From: Calditrichota bacterium
GTDB lineage: Bacteria > Zixibacteria > MSB-5A5 > GN15 > FEB-12
Length of the DNA stretch: 5,360 nt
Reading direction: 5' to 3'
NCBI GenBank assembly: GCA_008501655.1
Contig: QQUK01000317.1
Span: 1-5,360 of the forward strand
Of this stretch, positions 5,243-5,360 are shown piece by piece. The stretch's first letter is position 1. Every line of letters begins with the position of its first letter. Below the pieces are notes generated by a model. It saw nothing but the letters and a program-made list of their open reading frames with translations. It searched no databases and was not told the origin of the DNA. The position numbers and the translations under genes were made by a program.

Positions 5243-5273
5243 GGTAGAACCCTTGAGCGGTTCTGCCTTTTTT
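5243..5273 (+). terminator. Repeat-type terminator without an upstream gene (copy 2)
   Basis: GGTAGAAC (5243-5250) pairs with GTTCTGCC (5260-5267), with one G-U pair and a 9-base loop, followed by six T (5268-5273). It is the second copy of the element at 4374-4411. No plus-strand gene ends before it; the nearest gene to the left is on the minus strand and points away. It is either a stranded repeat copy or the end of a short non-coding transcript. Confidence 0.7.
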
Positions 5274-5360
5274 AAATTAATATTGATAATACTATTTTTC
5301 TGATTCCGTTGCGGAAATGGTAAAACAATGTGGTCCATCCCATGACGGTTTTTGAACGCC

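Noticed and set aside
5292..5360. Possible 3' end of a minus-strand gene at the right edge (22 open codons to a TAG at 5294-5292)
   Set aside because: All three minus-strand frames are open at the edge over this short distance, so openness carries no weight. None gives a recognisable domain and no minus-strand terminator follows.

Overview
The window reads as chromosomal DNA from a free-living bacterium. It is moderately AT-rich, has full Shine-Dalgarno sites and sigma70-type promoter elements, and its intergenic gaps are filled with short palindromic repeats. The core genes resemble those of many phyla. The repeat types and the secreted beta-barrel-like protein fit a Gram-negative lineage, perhaps an uncultured FCB-group or Zixibacteria-like phylum. 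That placement is only an impression and was not tested by any search.

Layout. Positions 1-209 hold no convincing gene, only three palindromic repeats. A strong promoter (210-238) precedes a tRNA-Leu with anticodon UAG (252-333). Next come three co-directional protein quality-control genes: tig (trigger factor, GTG start at 418), clpP and clpX, ending at 3666. The gap 3667-3919 is packed with palindromes, three of which have the form of intrinsic terminators. A small DinB-like putative metalloprotein gene (3920-4351, +) follows. It converges on a minus-strand gene for a secreted, probably beta-barrel protein (5083-4412), with a repeat-type terminator in between. The last 277 bases contain a second copy of that repeat-terminator and no gene that can be assigned.

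How the genes work together. Trigger factor meets nascent chains at the ribosome exit. ClpX unfolds tagged or misfolded proteins and feeds them to the ClpP barrel. The tRNA, tig, clpP and clpX are probably one transcription unit driven by the promoter before the tRNA. A hairpin plus T-run overlapping the clpP stop codon may lower clpX output relative to clpP. No lon gene follows clpX; tandem terminators close the unit instead.

Main points of interest. ClpP has Asn where the catalytic Asp is normally found (codon 179). The trigger factor PPIase domain is diverged. Several intergenic palindromes share a TTGTAGG head, but the mirror 3' end is replaced by a T-tract, as if one repeat family had been turned into one-way terminators. 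I see no CRISPR array, transposase, phage gene or evident new multi-gene system.
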